Origin: Saccharicrinis sp. UBA6048
Lineage (GTDB): Bacteria; Bacteroidota; Bacteroidia; Bacteroidales; Marinilabiliaceae
DNA: 17,415 nucleotides
Reading direction: 5' to 3'
Assembly (NCBI GenBank): GCA_002429115.1
Contig: DIYS01000088.1
Coordinates: 1-17,415, forward strand
Position 1 is the stretch's first letter, and each line of letters begins with the position of its first letter. Shown here in pieces: positions 1 through 8,716 of this stretch. A program made the translations under genes and the position numbers. The notes beneath the pieces were generated by a model that worked only from the letters and a program-made list of their open reading frames with translations, had not been told where the DNA came from and ran no database searches.

Positions 1-3000
1 TTTGAATATTGAGTCACTAAAGCCTGTGTCATGGTGGCAACAGAAACCTTACTTCTCTGCGCCTCAATTTCACCCGATTCCAGTTTCTTAATTTCACTAA
101 CCTGGTTAACCATTTCTTTTATTTGCCAAAGTGCATCAAACACATATTGCAAAGCTTCATCTTTCTCTTGCTCGTTAATCTCTTCCTCCGACTGAATACT
201 GCTAATTAAGGACACCGAAGAAGAAATTGGACGCTCAATCTCACGAGTAAAGAGTGTAATCAACTGATTATTTTCTTCATTAAGTCGCACTACATCATCT
301 TGTTGTCTATGCATCTGCTCATCCTGCTCCTGTGCTTTTTCATTCGCTTCCTTTAAAGATTCACTTTGTTTTTTCAACTGATTGAATGCATTTGCATTTT
401 CAAGTGCGATACTAGTATACAAACTGATGTTTTGCATCAGACTCATATGATATTGAGAATAGGCATTTATATCGCCCGACTGAACCGTCATAACACCAAA
501 AGGTTTTTCACCAACTTTTAGCGGCAGGTAGATGACTGACTGACTGTTAATATCGCCAGGAACCGGCCTGATTTCATTCACATAGTTCTTATATTCCGTA
601 TTGAAATCATTTATGAAGACTTCCTTATTATTGACCACTGAATAAATGGCTAGTCGCTCAACATCATCCAAAGGGAAGGTTATAAATGGCATTCGTTCGC
701 CCTTATGAATAACATTTTTGAAATCGAGCGAGTTTGTCTCTTCATTGATCAGACCAAAGCCAAAAAGGTGCGTATCCATTACTTCACTCAATGCCTTATA
801 CACCAAATCAAAGATGTTATCAATGGATAAATTTGTCGTTAGAATTTCCCCTATCCTATTAAGTCTTTTCAGATTGATAGTAGCATCGTTTATTGATTGT
901 GCCTGTTCTGAAATTTTATCGTCCTTTTCTTCGAGTTTAGATTTCTGTGACTCAATGGTATTTTTTTGTTTGTTAATTTCCCTTGTCTTGGCAGCTATTA
1001 AAGTTTGGAATTCAAAGCTTCGTGATTTTGACTTCTGTTGCCACGACAAAATAAAGGTACCAATCAACCCTAAAATCAAGACAATAACCAGTGCCCTGAA
1101 AGATGTTGTGCGATACCAAACCGGATGGATACTAAACTGGTAAATAGCTCCTTCTTCGTTAACAATATTGTTGTTGTTTGAGGCTGTTACTCGAAATGTA
1201 TAATCTCCTGCCGGTAATGACGGATAGGCCACAGTATTATCGCTTCCTTCAATCCACTCACTCTCGATAGGTTCAAGTCGCCACATATAATTCACTTTCT
1301 CAGGCACCGTGTAGCAGAGCGCATCAAAAGTAAATGAGATATTGTTATCATCACTGGATAAGCTTAACTGATTGGGTATACCAAACCACGGAACAATTGA
1401 ATCGTAAGTAGCTTTGTAGGCGTCTGATTTCCAATCCGGGTTTTTATACGACAACTCTATATCCCGGATGTAAACACCTGGTGGCAGAAAGTTAGTCCGC
1501 TTTTCCATTGGATTGTAGCGCATCACCCCTTTGATGGTTCCAAACCATATATTCCCGTTCTTGTCCAGAAAGTTAGCAGTACCGTTGTTTTCTATACCTA
1601 TAAAACCATCATGTTTATCGTAATTGGTTACACTAACGATGTTGCCCGATGAAGAGATAGAAAGCTTGTCAACACCGTTTTGTGCACCGGCAAAAATATT
1701 GCCATCAGCACCGGCAATAACTGAATAAATATTGTCACTTGACAAACGCTTCTTGGTGTCAAAGACCGACCAGGAATTATTATCATACCTGATGAGCCCA
1801 TCGGTAAATGAAGCAAACCAAATATTGCCGACTTTATCCTCTGCGGCTTGCAAGATATATGATGCCGGAATTTCTTTACCTTCAACAAAAGGTGTGAACG
1901 TATTATTTTCATACATAATAATACCCCTGCTGGTCGATAACCAAAGTCGATTTTTACTGTCTGCCAGAATATGATGAATCGTATTATCCTGCATGTTAGA
2001 ATTATAGCTATTGTAAAAATCTGCTTTGCCTTTATAGCTCTTGATCAGGCCATAACCATAGGTGGCAAAATACAAGGTATCTTTCACTTGAACGATATCA
2101 GCAATAGGAAGCGGTTTTTTCCAGCCATAGCGTTCGTTAACAGGAAATGCCTTTTTACCGGTGTATTCCCACAATCCATTCGTCGTGCCTAACAAAAGAT
2201 TTCCATTCGGTAATTCTTTAAACTTCTTAATGCTCTTAAAATCAGCTATAGAATTTGAAGGATATGGTGTTACGAGACCATCTTTAAAAACACTAAAACC
2301 TCCTTCACCATCGGCAAAGTAGAAGTTACCCTTTGAATCTGCGTATATGGTTCGGATAATATCATCTGTCAGGCCATTACTCCTGTTAATCGATAGAAAC
2401 AAGTTGCCACTATAGCGCACCATGCCGGCACCCAGAGTACCCATCCAGATATTTCCTTCAGCATCCTGTAGTATATTATAAACCGAATTGATTGGTAATC
2501 CATTCTGCTTATCAAAAACTTCCCAGCCATTTTTCTTACTGAATTGAGCAACACCACCCCTTTCTATTAAAAACCAGTATACACCTTCTCGATCCTGCAT
2601 GCCTCCAAATATAACTTTACCTTGCAGTCTATCTGGAAGTTTAATTTCTTTGAGTTTCTTATCTCTTAGCTGGATAATTAATTTGGGATCTTCTTTGGCA
2701 CTAAATGATGTGTACCATAAATTTTTGTTACGATCACGCATAAGAGGTAATCTGGCAATTTTGTCACCCTGCTTATCAATTTCATACTCCGAGAGCACAC
2801 CATCTTTTAATGAAAACAATTGCTTTCTGCATGCAATCAGAAGCGAGTTATCTGACTCAGGCATTATTCGAAAAATACGACCAGCCATCCTAAGCTCTTC
2901 ATACTGATCGGTTATATTCACCCAATCATCATCGCTAAACTGATAAATATTTTGCTCACCTGAAATTAATTTGGCCAAACACCATATCTTGCCATCGGAA

Positions 3001-3386
3001 GTTTCACAGAAATCAACATTATCTGAAAAAATCGTTGTGTCTGACTTGATTACAGGTTGGTAATTGATCCCATTATATCGCTGAACACCTTTGTTGCTGG
3101 CAATCCAAAGGTTGTAGTTTTTATCATGAATAAGACCTAATACAAGATTGTCGAGTAAGCCATCTTTTTTTGTAAAGACCTCAAAATCTTTCCCATTGAA
3201 GCGACATAATCCACCACCATTGGTTCCAACCCATAAATAACCAAATTGATCCTCGGCTAAGGCAAATATCTCCGATTGAGGAAGCCCTTCTTCCAGAGAG
3301 TATTGTTTGAAGTGATAATGCTGTGCCAATAGCACATGCATTGCACAATACATTAGTGTAAATACAACAATTATTTTTTGCCTCAT
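1..3386 (-). CDS. Two-component regulator propeller sensor protein with Y_Y_Y, GAF and degenerate HisKA-like region (partial, C-terminus off the left edge)
   Basis: The frame stays open from ATG 3386 to the window edge (1128 full codons). A signal peptide (about residues 1-21, ending LLAQ) is followed by 14 repeats of the Reg_prop type, such as QDAEGNIWMGT and LDKNGNIWFGT, to about residue 630; this fits two seven-bladed periplasmic propellers. A Y_Y_Y domain (about 636-750) with the GDYTFRV motif, one membrane helix (about 757-780), a coiled coil and a cytoplasmic GAF domain (about 842-992) follow. A second coiled coil then leads into a HisKA-like helix reading FTREIERPI, where active kinases have the form FSHEIRTPL, so Arg1048 stands in the place of the phosphoacceptor His. 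The linker after it resembles the one before a HATPase domain, but that domain would lie outside the window. The family usually senses glycans or envelope signals; the ligand is unknown. The start is supported by the signal peptide and a candidate promoter just upstream. The architecture is secure; kinase activity is doubtful. Confidence 0.9.
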   Translation of the reverse strand, partial: MRQKIIVVFTLMYCAMHVLLAQHYHFKQYSLEEGLPQSEIFALAEDQFGYLWVGTNGGGLCRFNGKDFEVFTKKDGLLDNLVLGLIHDKNYNLWIASNKGVQRYNGINYQPVIKSDTTIFSDNVDFCETSDGKIWCLAKLISGEQNIYQFSDDDWVNITDQYEELRMAGRIFRIMPESDNSLLIACRKQLFSLKDGVLSEYEIDKQGDKIARLPLMRDRNKNLWYTSFSAKEDPKLIIQLRDKKLKEIKLPDRLQGKVIFGGMQDREGVYWFLIERGGVAQFSKKNGWEVFDKQNGLPINSVYNILQDAEGNIWMGTLGAGMVRYSGNLFLSINRSNGLTDDIIRTIYADSKGNFYFADGEGGFSVFKDGLVTPYPSNSIADFKSIKKFKELPNGNLLLGTTNGLWEYTGKKAFPVNERYGWKKPLPIADIVQVKDTLYFATYGYGLIKSYKGKADFYNSYNSNMQDNTIHHILADSKNRLWLSTSRGIIMYENNTFTPFVEGKEIPASYILQAAEDKVGNIWFASFTDGLIRYDNNSWSVFDTKKRLSSDNIYSVIAGADGNIFAGAQNGVDKLSISSSGNIVSVTNYDKHDGFIGIENNGTANFLDKNGNIWFGTIKGVMRYNPMEKRTNFLPPGVYIRDIELSYKNPDWKSDAYKATYDSIVPWFGIPNQLSLSSDDNNISFTFDALCYTVPEKVNYMWRLEPIESEWIEGSDNTVAYPSLPAGDYTFRVTASNNNNIVNEEGAIYQFSIHPVWYRTTSFRALVIVLILGLIGTFILSWQQKSKSRSFEFQTLIAAKTREINKQKNTIESQKSKLEEKDDKISEQAQSINDATINLKRLNRIGEILTTNLSIDNIFDLVYKALSEVMDTHLFGFGLINEETNSLDFKNVIHKGERMPFITFPLDDVERLAIYSVVNNKEVFINDFNTEYKNYVNEIRPVPGDINSQSVIYLPLKVGEKPFGVMTVQSGDINAYSQYHMSLMQNISLYTSIALENANAFNQLKKQSESLKEANEKAQEQDEQMHRQQDDVVRLNEENNQLITLFTREIERPISSSVSLISSIQSEEEINEQEKDEALQYVFDALWQIKEMVNQVSEIKKLESGEIEAQRSKVSVATMTQALVTQYS

Positions 3387-3404
3387 GGGTTACTTATTAC
3401 AAGA

Positions 3405-3436
3405 TAAATATACTTTATTCGTATAAGCATAACAAA
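3405..3436 (-). promoter_or_regulatory. Candidate Bacteroidota-type promoter for the propeller sensor gene
   Basis: Read on the minus strand, TTTG (3436-3433) is followed after 20 bases by TATATTTA (3412-3405). The Bacteroidota vegetative promoter is TTTG, about 19-21 bases, then TAnnTTTG, so this matches except for the last base of the -7 box. Transcription would start roughly a dozen bases before the ATG at 3386. The site lies between the stop of the MBOAT gene and the sensor gene, which suggests that the sensor has its own promoter. AT-rich DNA gives chance matches. Confidence 0.35.
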
Positions 3437-3464
3437 TGCTAAGAATCAATTGATTAGTAATAAC

Positions 3465-4967
3465 CTAGAATCTGAAATATATAAATGGAACAATTGAGTG
3501 TTGATGCAAGCTGAATATGATATAAACAGCAATTGCCGAAGTTATAATTTTTATATAAAGTGGCCAGCAAACAAAATACAATTTAAGCCGCATTCTTAGT
3601 TTTTCAGGTATCCAATGTAAGGCAAAACCAAACAATAGTATAACAAACAAATAGGTTTGCGCACTTAAAATATCCAGAATGTTATAGGGTTTAAATGTTC
3701 GGATAACCCTATCCACCATAATTTGAACATTTTGTAGTGATTCTGCCCTGAAAACAATCCAGGTAAGTACGACAAAATGGAAAGTAATAAACCAACCAAT
3801 AGCTTTTGTGAACTTAGATGACTTTTTAACAATGGCATTGATTCCCCGATTAATAACGAGCGCTATCCCATGCAAGCCACCCCAAATAACAAATTTGAGC
3901 GCTGCACCATGCCAGAGACCGCCAATAAGCATCGTAATCATCAGGTTGATAAAGGTTCTTATAAAGCCCTTACGACTGCCTCCAAGCGGGATGTATAAAT
4001 AATCGCGTAACCAGGCGGATAAGCTTATATGCCATCTTCGCCAAAAATCACTAATAGAAGTGGCCTTATAGGGATGATTGAAATTCTTTGGCAGCCTGAA
4101 TCCCAGTAAAACAGCGACACCTAGTGCAATATCTGTGTATCCTGAGAAATCACAATAAATTTGCAAAGCATAGCCATAAATGGCGACGATCACCTCAAAT
4201 CCGGAGTATGATACAGGATGCTCAAATACCCGGTCGATAAAGTTAACCGAGATGTAATCGGAAATGACCATCTTCTTAAAAAGGCCACCAATAACCAATA
4301 AAATAGCCCACCATATCCATTTTTCTGAGAGAACTAATTTACGATAGATCTGTGGAATGAAAGTTTTGGCTCTTACAATTGGCCCTGCAATCAGTTGGGG
4401 GAAGAACGATACATAGAACCCAAAATCAATGATGTTAGAAACCGGCTTTACCTCTCGTCGGTAAACATCAATTGTATAACTAATGGTTTGGAAGGTAAAG
4501 AATGAAATACCAACCGGCAGGGTAATTGATTCGATGCTAAAGTCAGTGCCTGCCAAATGATTAAAAAACGAGGCCAGATAATCGTATACGTTTAGCTGAA
4601 TACCTGCATTATTTTCGATGATAGACGCAAAAAAGTAGGTATACTTAAAATAGGCCAATACACCCAGATTAACGATCAAACTGCATGCTACCAATAGCTG
4701 CCGCAAAGCTTTTATATTACTTCTGCCCAAAAGCAAGCCAATACTGAAATCAACAATGGTGGAAAGAATTAATAATGAGAAAAAGTAGCCTCCGGTTTTA
4801 AAGTAGAAGAATAAACTGGCAACAAATAAGAATGCGATCCTTACCCCCCTGCTGTTCGATAGGAAACTATTGATGATTAGAATAAGCGTAAAGAAAATCC
4901 AGAAACCAGCATGGGTAAACAGGAATAAATCCGATTGCTCCAGTATTTTATCTAAAAGTTCTTTCAC
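3465..4967 (-). CDS. MBOAT family membrane-bound O-acyltransferase (AlgI/PatA-like)
   Basis: This 500-residue polytopic membrane protein has the signatures of the AlgI/DltB/PatA branch of MBOAT enzymes, which pass acyl groups, usually acetyl, across the membrane to an exported glycan or to peptidoglycan. Visible motifs are SFFPQLIAGPIVRA (187-200), YCDFSGYTDIALG (271-283), DFWRRWHISLSAWLRDYLYIPLGG split across 307-330, and IGGLWHG (348-354) with a second conserved His in GGLHG (363-367). His353 is the likely catalytic His by family comparison. The start codon is GTG and shares the bases GTGA with the TGA stop of the upstream SGNH gene, which indicates translational coupling; the next in-frame Met is at about residue 233, too late to be a start. 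The acceptor polymer cannot be told from the sequence, and no polysaccharide synthase is adjacent. Confidence 0.93.
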   Translation of the reverse strand: MKELLDKILEQSDLFLFTHAGFWIFFTLILIINSFLSNSRGVRIAFLFVASLFFYFKTGGYFFSLLILSTIVDFSIGLLLGRSNIKALRQLLVACSLIVNLGVLAYFKYTYFFASIIENNAGIQLNVYDYLASFFNHLAGTDFSIESITLPVGISFFTFQTISYTIDVYRREVKPVSNIIDFGFYVSFFPQLIAGPIVRAKTFIPQIYRKLVLSEKWIWWAILLVIGGLFKKMVISDYISVNFIDRVFEHPVSYSGFEVIVAIYGYALQIYCDFSGYTDIALGVAVLLGFRLPKNFNHPYKATSISDFWRRWHISLSAWLRDYLYIPLGGSRKGFIRTFINLMITMLIGGLWHGAALKFVIWGGLHGIALVINRGINAIVKKSSKFTKAIGWFITFHFVVLTWIVFRAESLQNVQIMVDRVIRTFKPYNILDILSAQTYLFVILLFGFALHWIPEKLRMRLKLYFVCWPLYIKIITSAIAVYIIFSLHQHSIVPFIYFRF

Positions 4968-6373
4968 TGCAGGATGTTTTTAGCATTAATACTGTCATTA
5001 TCTATTCCACCATCAAATCTTAACCAGATGGCTTCCGTTAAATAACCGGCTACTTCTTTTCCCCCTCGTCGCGAGAAATGGATGTAATCACTTAAAGCCA
5101 AAGGCGGATCTTCATTAGCCCATTCAATAATACTGCCTTTCCCGCCCATGGCCTCAAATAAATCAAAAAATGCAAAGTCATATTCGAGGGCTATTGCTTT
5201 TTGCGCATCCCGTATGCGTGATAAATGATCGTACGCCTCAATCTGTCCATTATTGACATGCGCAGCATCTGAAATACCAATGATGATAACAGGGACATCA
5301 GGAAGCAGGGATTTGATCAGCTTAAACTGCTTTGCTAACTGAACTTTGTAAAAATGGTAATTTGGCGCGATGGTTGGTAATATATTCGTTCCAAACTGAA
5401 AGATGATCATACCGATGTCCAGATGCTCACCCATGGCTTTAAACAGGTCAGCATTGGTGCGATGAAGCAAAGGAGAGCTTTGTCCGCGCAAGGCAATGTT
5501 ATCAACGCTCACCCCACATAAGCTATCTAAAGCACACGCAAGAAAATGCACATCTCCATTGCTTGAAATATCAAACTTGATTTGTGGTGACAGTTGTTCG
5601 AATTCCCAGTTAATCTCGGTCAGAGCATCTGATGGCGCCAATGAATCGTTGATTACCTCAGTATCATCAATCAGCCCTTTAATCTGCAGTGTTTGCTTAT
5701 GAGGAGCAATAAAAAGTCGCACCTTTTGGTAGTACGATGCATGCTTTTCTGCCCATCTTGATCCGCTAATCTTAAAGGTCCCAGGCGAGTTCGCTTTTAA
5801 AGAGGCCGCTTGCCCCATGATGCCATATTCATGATTTGGTAGACGGTACTTCCGGTTAAAGATGCTATGAATTTTCCAGTCACCTTTATTGATTATATAA
5901 ATTGATGGATTAATTTTCTGGGGGTCATAAATGGTAGCCAATCCCGGGCCACTTCCTCCGAATCTTTGCTGAAAGCTTTCTCGAAGGTAAGCCGTTATGC
6001 GGTCTCCTTCAATCTGAGAATCTCCTATATGAAGAATCCGGATATTTCTTCCTTCTGTAGTAGATGAAAGTAAGGTCTGCTGTAATTTATCCAGTTGTTT
6101 GGAAAAAGCAGTTGAACAACTCAAATGCAAATAAGTAGTTACTGTATCAATTTCAGCGATGGTATCCTCAATAATTACCTCAGCAACAATCGTATCCGGC
6201 TTTATCATTGACGAGTCGAGATCAAGAGTGTCGAGATCGGCAATCGTTATTTGCTCATCAGATCGTAGCTGCCAATTTGATGGATTCCAGGTAAAAGGAA
6301 CGAATAAAACAAGGGTGTAGACGACCGCCAGAATTAAAATCAAATAAATACTGATGCGCCATTCTTGTTTCAT
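4964..6373 (-). CDS. Membrane-anchored SGNH/GDSL hydrolase-fold protein, partner of the MBOAT acyltransferase
   Basis: This 469-residue protein has an N-terminal membrane anchor (about 9-26) and a periplasmic SGNH domain. Catalytic block I is HIGDSQIEGDR with the Ser nucleophile at 119. FGTN supplies the block III Asn (330), and SDYIHFS supplies the catalytic Asp429 and His432. GDSL-fold proteins paired with an MBOAT (PatB, AlgX and AlgJ) carry the acyl group delivered by the MBOAT on to the glycan, or remove it. About 210 residues separate blocks I and III, much more than in minimal SGNH enzymes. The central part (about 195-300) looks rich in beta strands and may be a jelly-roll-like insert; this is an inference from residue pattern only. 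The gene overlaps the following MBOAT start by four bases. Transfer and esterase activity cannot be told apart here. Confidence 0.88.
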   Translation of the reverse strand: MKQEWRISIYLILILAVVYTLVLFVPFTWNPSNWQLRSDEQITIADLDTLDLDSSMIKPDTIVAEVIIEDTIAEIDTVTTYLHLSCSTAFSKQLDKLQQTLLSSTTEGRNIRILHIGDSQIEGDRITAYLRESFQQRFGGSGPGLATIYDPQKINPSIYIINKGDWKIHSIFNRKYRLPNHEYGIMGQAASLKANSPGTFKISGSRWAEKHASYYQKVRLFIAPHKQTLQIKGLIDDTEVINDSLAPSDALTEINWEFEQLSPQIKFDISSNGDVHFLACALDSLCGVSVDNIALRGQSSPLLHRTNADLFKAMGEHLDIGMIIFQFGTNILPTIAPNYHFYKVQLAKQFKLIKSLLPDVPVIIIGISDAAHVNNGQIEAYDHLSRIRDAQKAIALEYDFAFFDLFEAMGGKGSIIEWANEDPPLALSDYIHFSRRGGKEVAGYLTEAIWLRFDGGIDNDSINAKNILQ

Positions 6374-6428
6374 AGATTTGAGTAATTTCCTGTAAAATAA
6401 TAAAATATATACGAAAGTGATAAAACAG

Positions 6429-6470
6429 ATCAGGGGATGATGGCATTTTTATGCGTCATCATCCCCTGAT
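6429..6470 (-). terminator. Strong hairpin terminator after the parA-parB-DUF5683-mltD operon
   Basis: The arms at 6429-6442 and 6457-6470 form a perfect 14-bp stem, and the 14-base interior can add a short inner stem (GCAT/ATGC). On the minus strand the stem follows the mltD stop (6489) and is itself followed by a moderately T-rich run (CTGTTTTATCAC). The position, between the mltD stop and the start of the SGNH gene at 6373, suits an intrinsic terminator that separates the two minus-strand operons. The T-tract is imperfect, so an RNA-stabilising 3' hairpin is also possible. Confidence 0.75.
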
Positions 6471-6488
6471 AATTTCCTAAAAGTCTAT

Positions 6489-8024
6489 TTATGATTTCGG
6501 CTTGATCTTAAGCTTTTGCCCAACCCATAGCTTGGAACTTTGGCTTAAACCATTCAACTCCATAAGGTCAGTATTTGAAATACCTTTATATTTTTTTGCG
6601 ATGGTCCACAGGTTATCGCCTGATCGAACAGTGTAATACACGTAGTTCGGATCTGTTGGGCCATTTTTCTTCGGCATAGATTTATTCGTTGTTACGCTCT
6701 TACTACTTAACCTTTGCTTATCGGCATAAGCCATATCATTGATGCGTCCATAATATTCGGTTTTATTCTTAGGAACATAAACTTTCAGTCGTTGCCCCAC
6801 ACGGATAACATTCCTTCGGATATTGTTCCAGTAACGCAAATCTGAGGTTCGAACATCGTACCAATCCGCAATTAATCCAACGGCATCACCCGACTTAACC
6901 GTATAGTATACCACCGCTTTATTCTTAGGGATATCAGGTGTATAAGTCGAATATTGTGGTTTTACAGTTGTTTTTCCATCCACAAAGTAGTTGCTTCGCT
7001 TATAAGCATATATCGAATCTTCGATACCTGCAAAGTTGGATGCATCGGCAAATGCCAGCTTAATCGAATAATCATCTCCTGCCGGAATCAAATCTTTTCT
7101 GTACTGAGGATTAAGCGTTCTCAGGTAATCCACTTTAACATTGAGGACTTCAGCCACCTGTTTAAAATGAAGCGGTTGATTAATCGAAATCGTATCAGTA
7201 GCCGTCGGAAGATTATTCGGATTTGCGTACAAGTTATGTTCTTTCGCATACTTAAATGTATAAGTAGCAGCAATAAATGCAGGCACATATCCCCTGGTTT
7301 CACGCGGCAGATGGTAATAGATTTTCCAGAAGTCGCGATGACCACCCGAACGACGAATGGCTTTATTCACATTTCCCGGGCCACAGTTATAAGCGGCAAT
7401 AACCAAAAACCAATCTCTATAGATGGCATACAAATCTTCTAAAAAGCTAATAGCCGCCACCGTTGATTTGTAAGGATCACGGCGCTCATCAACATAGGAA
7501 TTAATGGTTAATCCATATTGCTTTCCGGTATAGTACATAAATTGCCACAAACCAGACGCTCCGGCTCTTGAGTAAGCTCGTGGATTGAGCGCAGATTCAA
7601 TAATTGGCAAATACTTTAATTCAAGCGGCATGTGGCGTGCATCCAGCTCCTGCTCAAATAATGGAAAATAATAGCTGCTTAGCCCAAGCATATTCTGCAC
7701 TAACTCACGTCTTCGAACAGTATAGAGTTCAATGTGTCCTTTTACAATGGAATTGTAAGTATATGGCATTGGAGAATTGATCGCCGCAATACGCTCAATA
7801 TATACTGAGTCAGGCAAAGATCCAACCGTTGTTCCTGCAGGGATTGTATCAGGTACCAACTGATTTGCTTTATTAATATACCATTGATTTACCAGGCTAT
7901 CGAGGCACTCCTCAAGGTACGGAGGCGTATCAATTTCAGGGATTGAATCAACTTCACTTTGCGCATTGGCCATCATGCCAATCATCATCATAAGGGCCAT
8001 TAAAGCCGGTCCTTTTTTCCACAT
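6489..8024 (-). CDS. mltD: MltD-type membrane/periplasmic lytic murein transglycosylase with two LysM domains
   Basis: The protein has 511 residues and a signal peptide (about 1-21, ending MMANAQ). The SLT transglycosylase domain (about 115-255) shows the catalytic Glu143 in LPIIESALNP, then SRAGASGLWQFM (152-163) and AAYNCGPGNVNKAI (210-223), all family hallmarks. Two LysM peptidoglycan-binding modules follow, at about 373-418 (YYTVKSGDAVGLI) and 463-509 (YYTVRSGDNLWTIAKKY). Enzymes of this family cleave the MurNAc-GlcNAc bond to give 1,6-anhydro ends, for wall growth and remodelling. The gene is last in the run parA-parB-DUF5683-mltD, begins six bases after the DUF5683 stop, and is followed by a strong hairpin. 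The same arrangement is common in Bacteroidota. No key residue is missing. Confidence 0.95.
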   Translation of the reverse strand: MWKKGPALMALMMMIGMMANAQSEVDSIPEIDTPPYLEECLDSLVNQWYINKANQLVPDTIPAGTTVGSLPDSVYIERIAAINSPMPYTYNSIVKGHIELYTVRRRELVQNMLGLSSYYFPLFEQELDARHMPLELKYLPIIESALNPRAYSRAGASGLWQFMYYTGKQYGLTINSYVDERRDPYKSTVAAISFLEDLYAIYRDWFLVIAAYNCGPGNVNKAIRRSGGHRDFWKIYYHLPRETRGYVPAFIAATYTFKYAKEHNLYANPNNLPTATDTISINQPLHFKQVAEVLNVKVDYLRTLNPQYRKDLIPAGDDYSIKLAFADASNFAGIEDSIYAYKRSNYFVDGKTTVKPQYSTYTPDIPKNKAVVYYTVKSGDAVGLIADWYDVRTSDLRYWNNIRRNVIRVGQRLKVYVPKNKTEYYGRINDMAYADKQRLSSKSVTTNKSMPKKNGPTDPNYVYYTVRSGDNLWTIAKKYKGISNTDLMELNGLSQSSKLWVGQKLKIKPKS

Positions 8025-8030
8025 AAATCA

Positions 8031-8708
8031 CTAAAATTTAAATTTTAACTGCAAGCCCATTCCGGCATAATCACCAGGTGCCGGAGGCATCATCGACGGC
8101 ATTACCTGCATCGATAAGTCATCACTAATGTCAAAGTTATAGAAGTGTGCATCCACAGCGGCATCAACAATCTGAACCACATAAATGGCTACCATACCAA
8201 TATAACTCAGGTCTCTATAACGACGATAATATTGTTTCTTACTATTAAGTGCTTCTTCGAACCAGGCTTCCTGCGGACCATATACATCTTCCTCGGTCAG
8301 AGGAGGAGGAATAAACTCCAGGTAGCTTTTATTATTAGGATCACGAATGATAAAATCACGGTAGGCTGACTTATACTTTTTATAGTATTTCGAATTAAAA
8401 TGAATGGCGTAAGCTACACCACCTATACCAGCATATAATATCGGAATCTTCCAGTATTTCTTATTATAGGCTTGTCCCATTCCAGGCAAAATAGCCGAAT
8501 AGAAAGATGCCTTATGTGGCGAGTGCTTCTTTTCAATCACAGGTGAATCTACAACTACACCTTGCATCATGGCGGTATCGCCCTGTACAACAACTGTCTC
8601 TACCCTTTGTGCATGAAGCGGTAGTGTAAGAAATACAAACACGCCCATACACCACAGCCATTTCCTATTTTTATTTGTTGTGGTCAAATCCTTAGGTATT
8701 TCAAGCAA
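8031..8708 (-). CDS. DUF5683 domain-containing membrane protein
   Basis: This 225-residue protein belongs to a Bacteroidota family of unknown function (DUF5683). An N-terminal hydrophobic segment (about 17-34, ending LPLHAQ) looks like a signal peptide with a long n-region; an internal Met21 could be an alternative start, but the longer start leaves a normal 8-base gap to parB. The core shows the family pattern AILPGMGQAYNKKYWKIPI (72-90), then a hydrophobic stretch (about 89-103). A second hydrophobic stretch (about 168-182) leads into VDAAVDAHFYNFDIS (181-195). It lies between parB and mltD with gaps of 8 and 6 bases, so it is almost certainly cotranscribed with them. That position suggests an envelope role, but no reaction can be assigned. 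Confidence 0.88.
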   Translation of the reverse strand: MLEIPKDLTTTNKNRKWLWCMGVFVFLTLPLHAQRVETVVVQGDTAMMQGVVVDSPVIEKKHSPHKASFYSAILPGMGQAYNKKYWKIPILYAGIGGVAYAIHFNSKYYKKYKSAYRDFIIRDPNNKSYLEFIPPPLTEEDVYGPQEAWFEEALNSKKQYYRRYRDLSYIGMVAIYVVQIVDAAVDAHFYNFDISDDLSMQVMPSMMPPAPGDYAGMGLQLKFKF

Positions 8709-8716
8709 ATCTAATG

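Noticed and set aside
718..2907. Plus-strand open frames opposite the propeller sensor gene
   Set aside because: The minus-strand frame is uninterrupted and encodes a full domain series; the plus-strand frames have no family features and no plausible leaders.
6954..7442. A 162-codon plus-strand frame opposite mltD
   Set aside because: It is antisense to the catalytic and linker region of the transglycosylase and has the Cys/Ile/Arg-rich look of a mirror frame.
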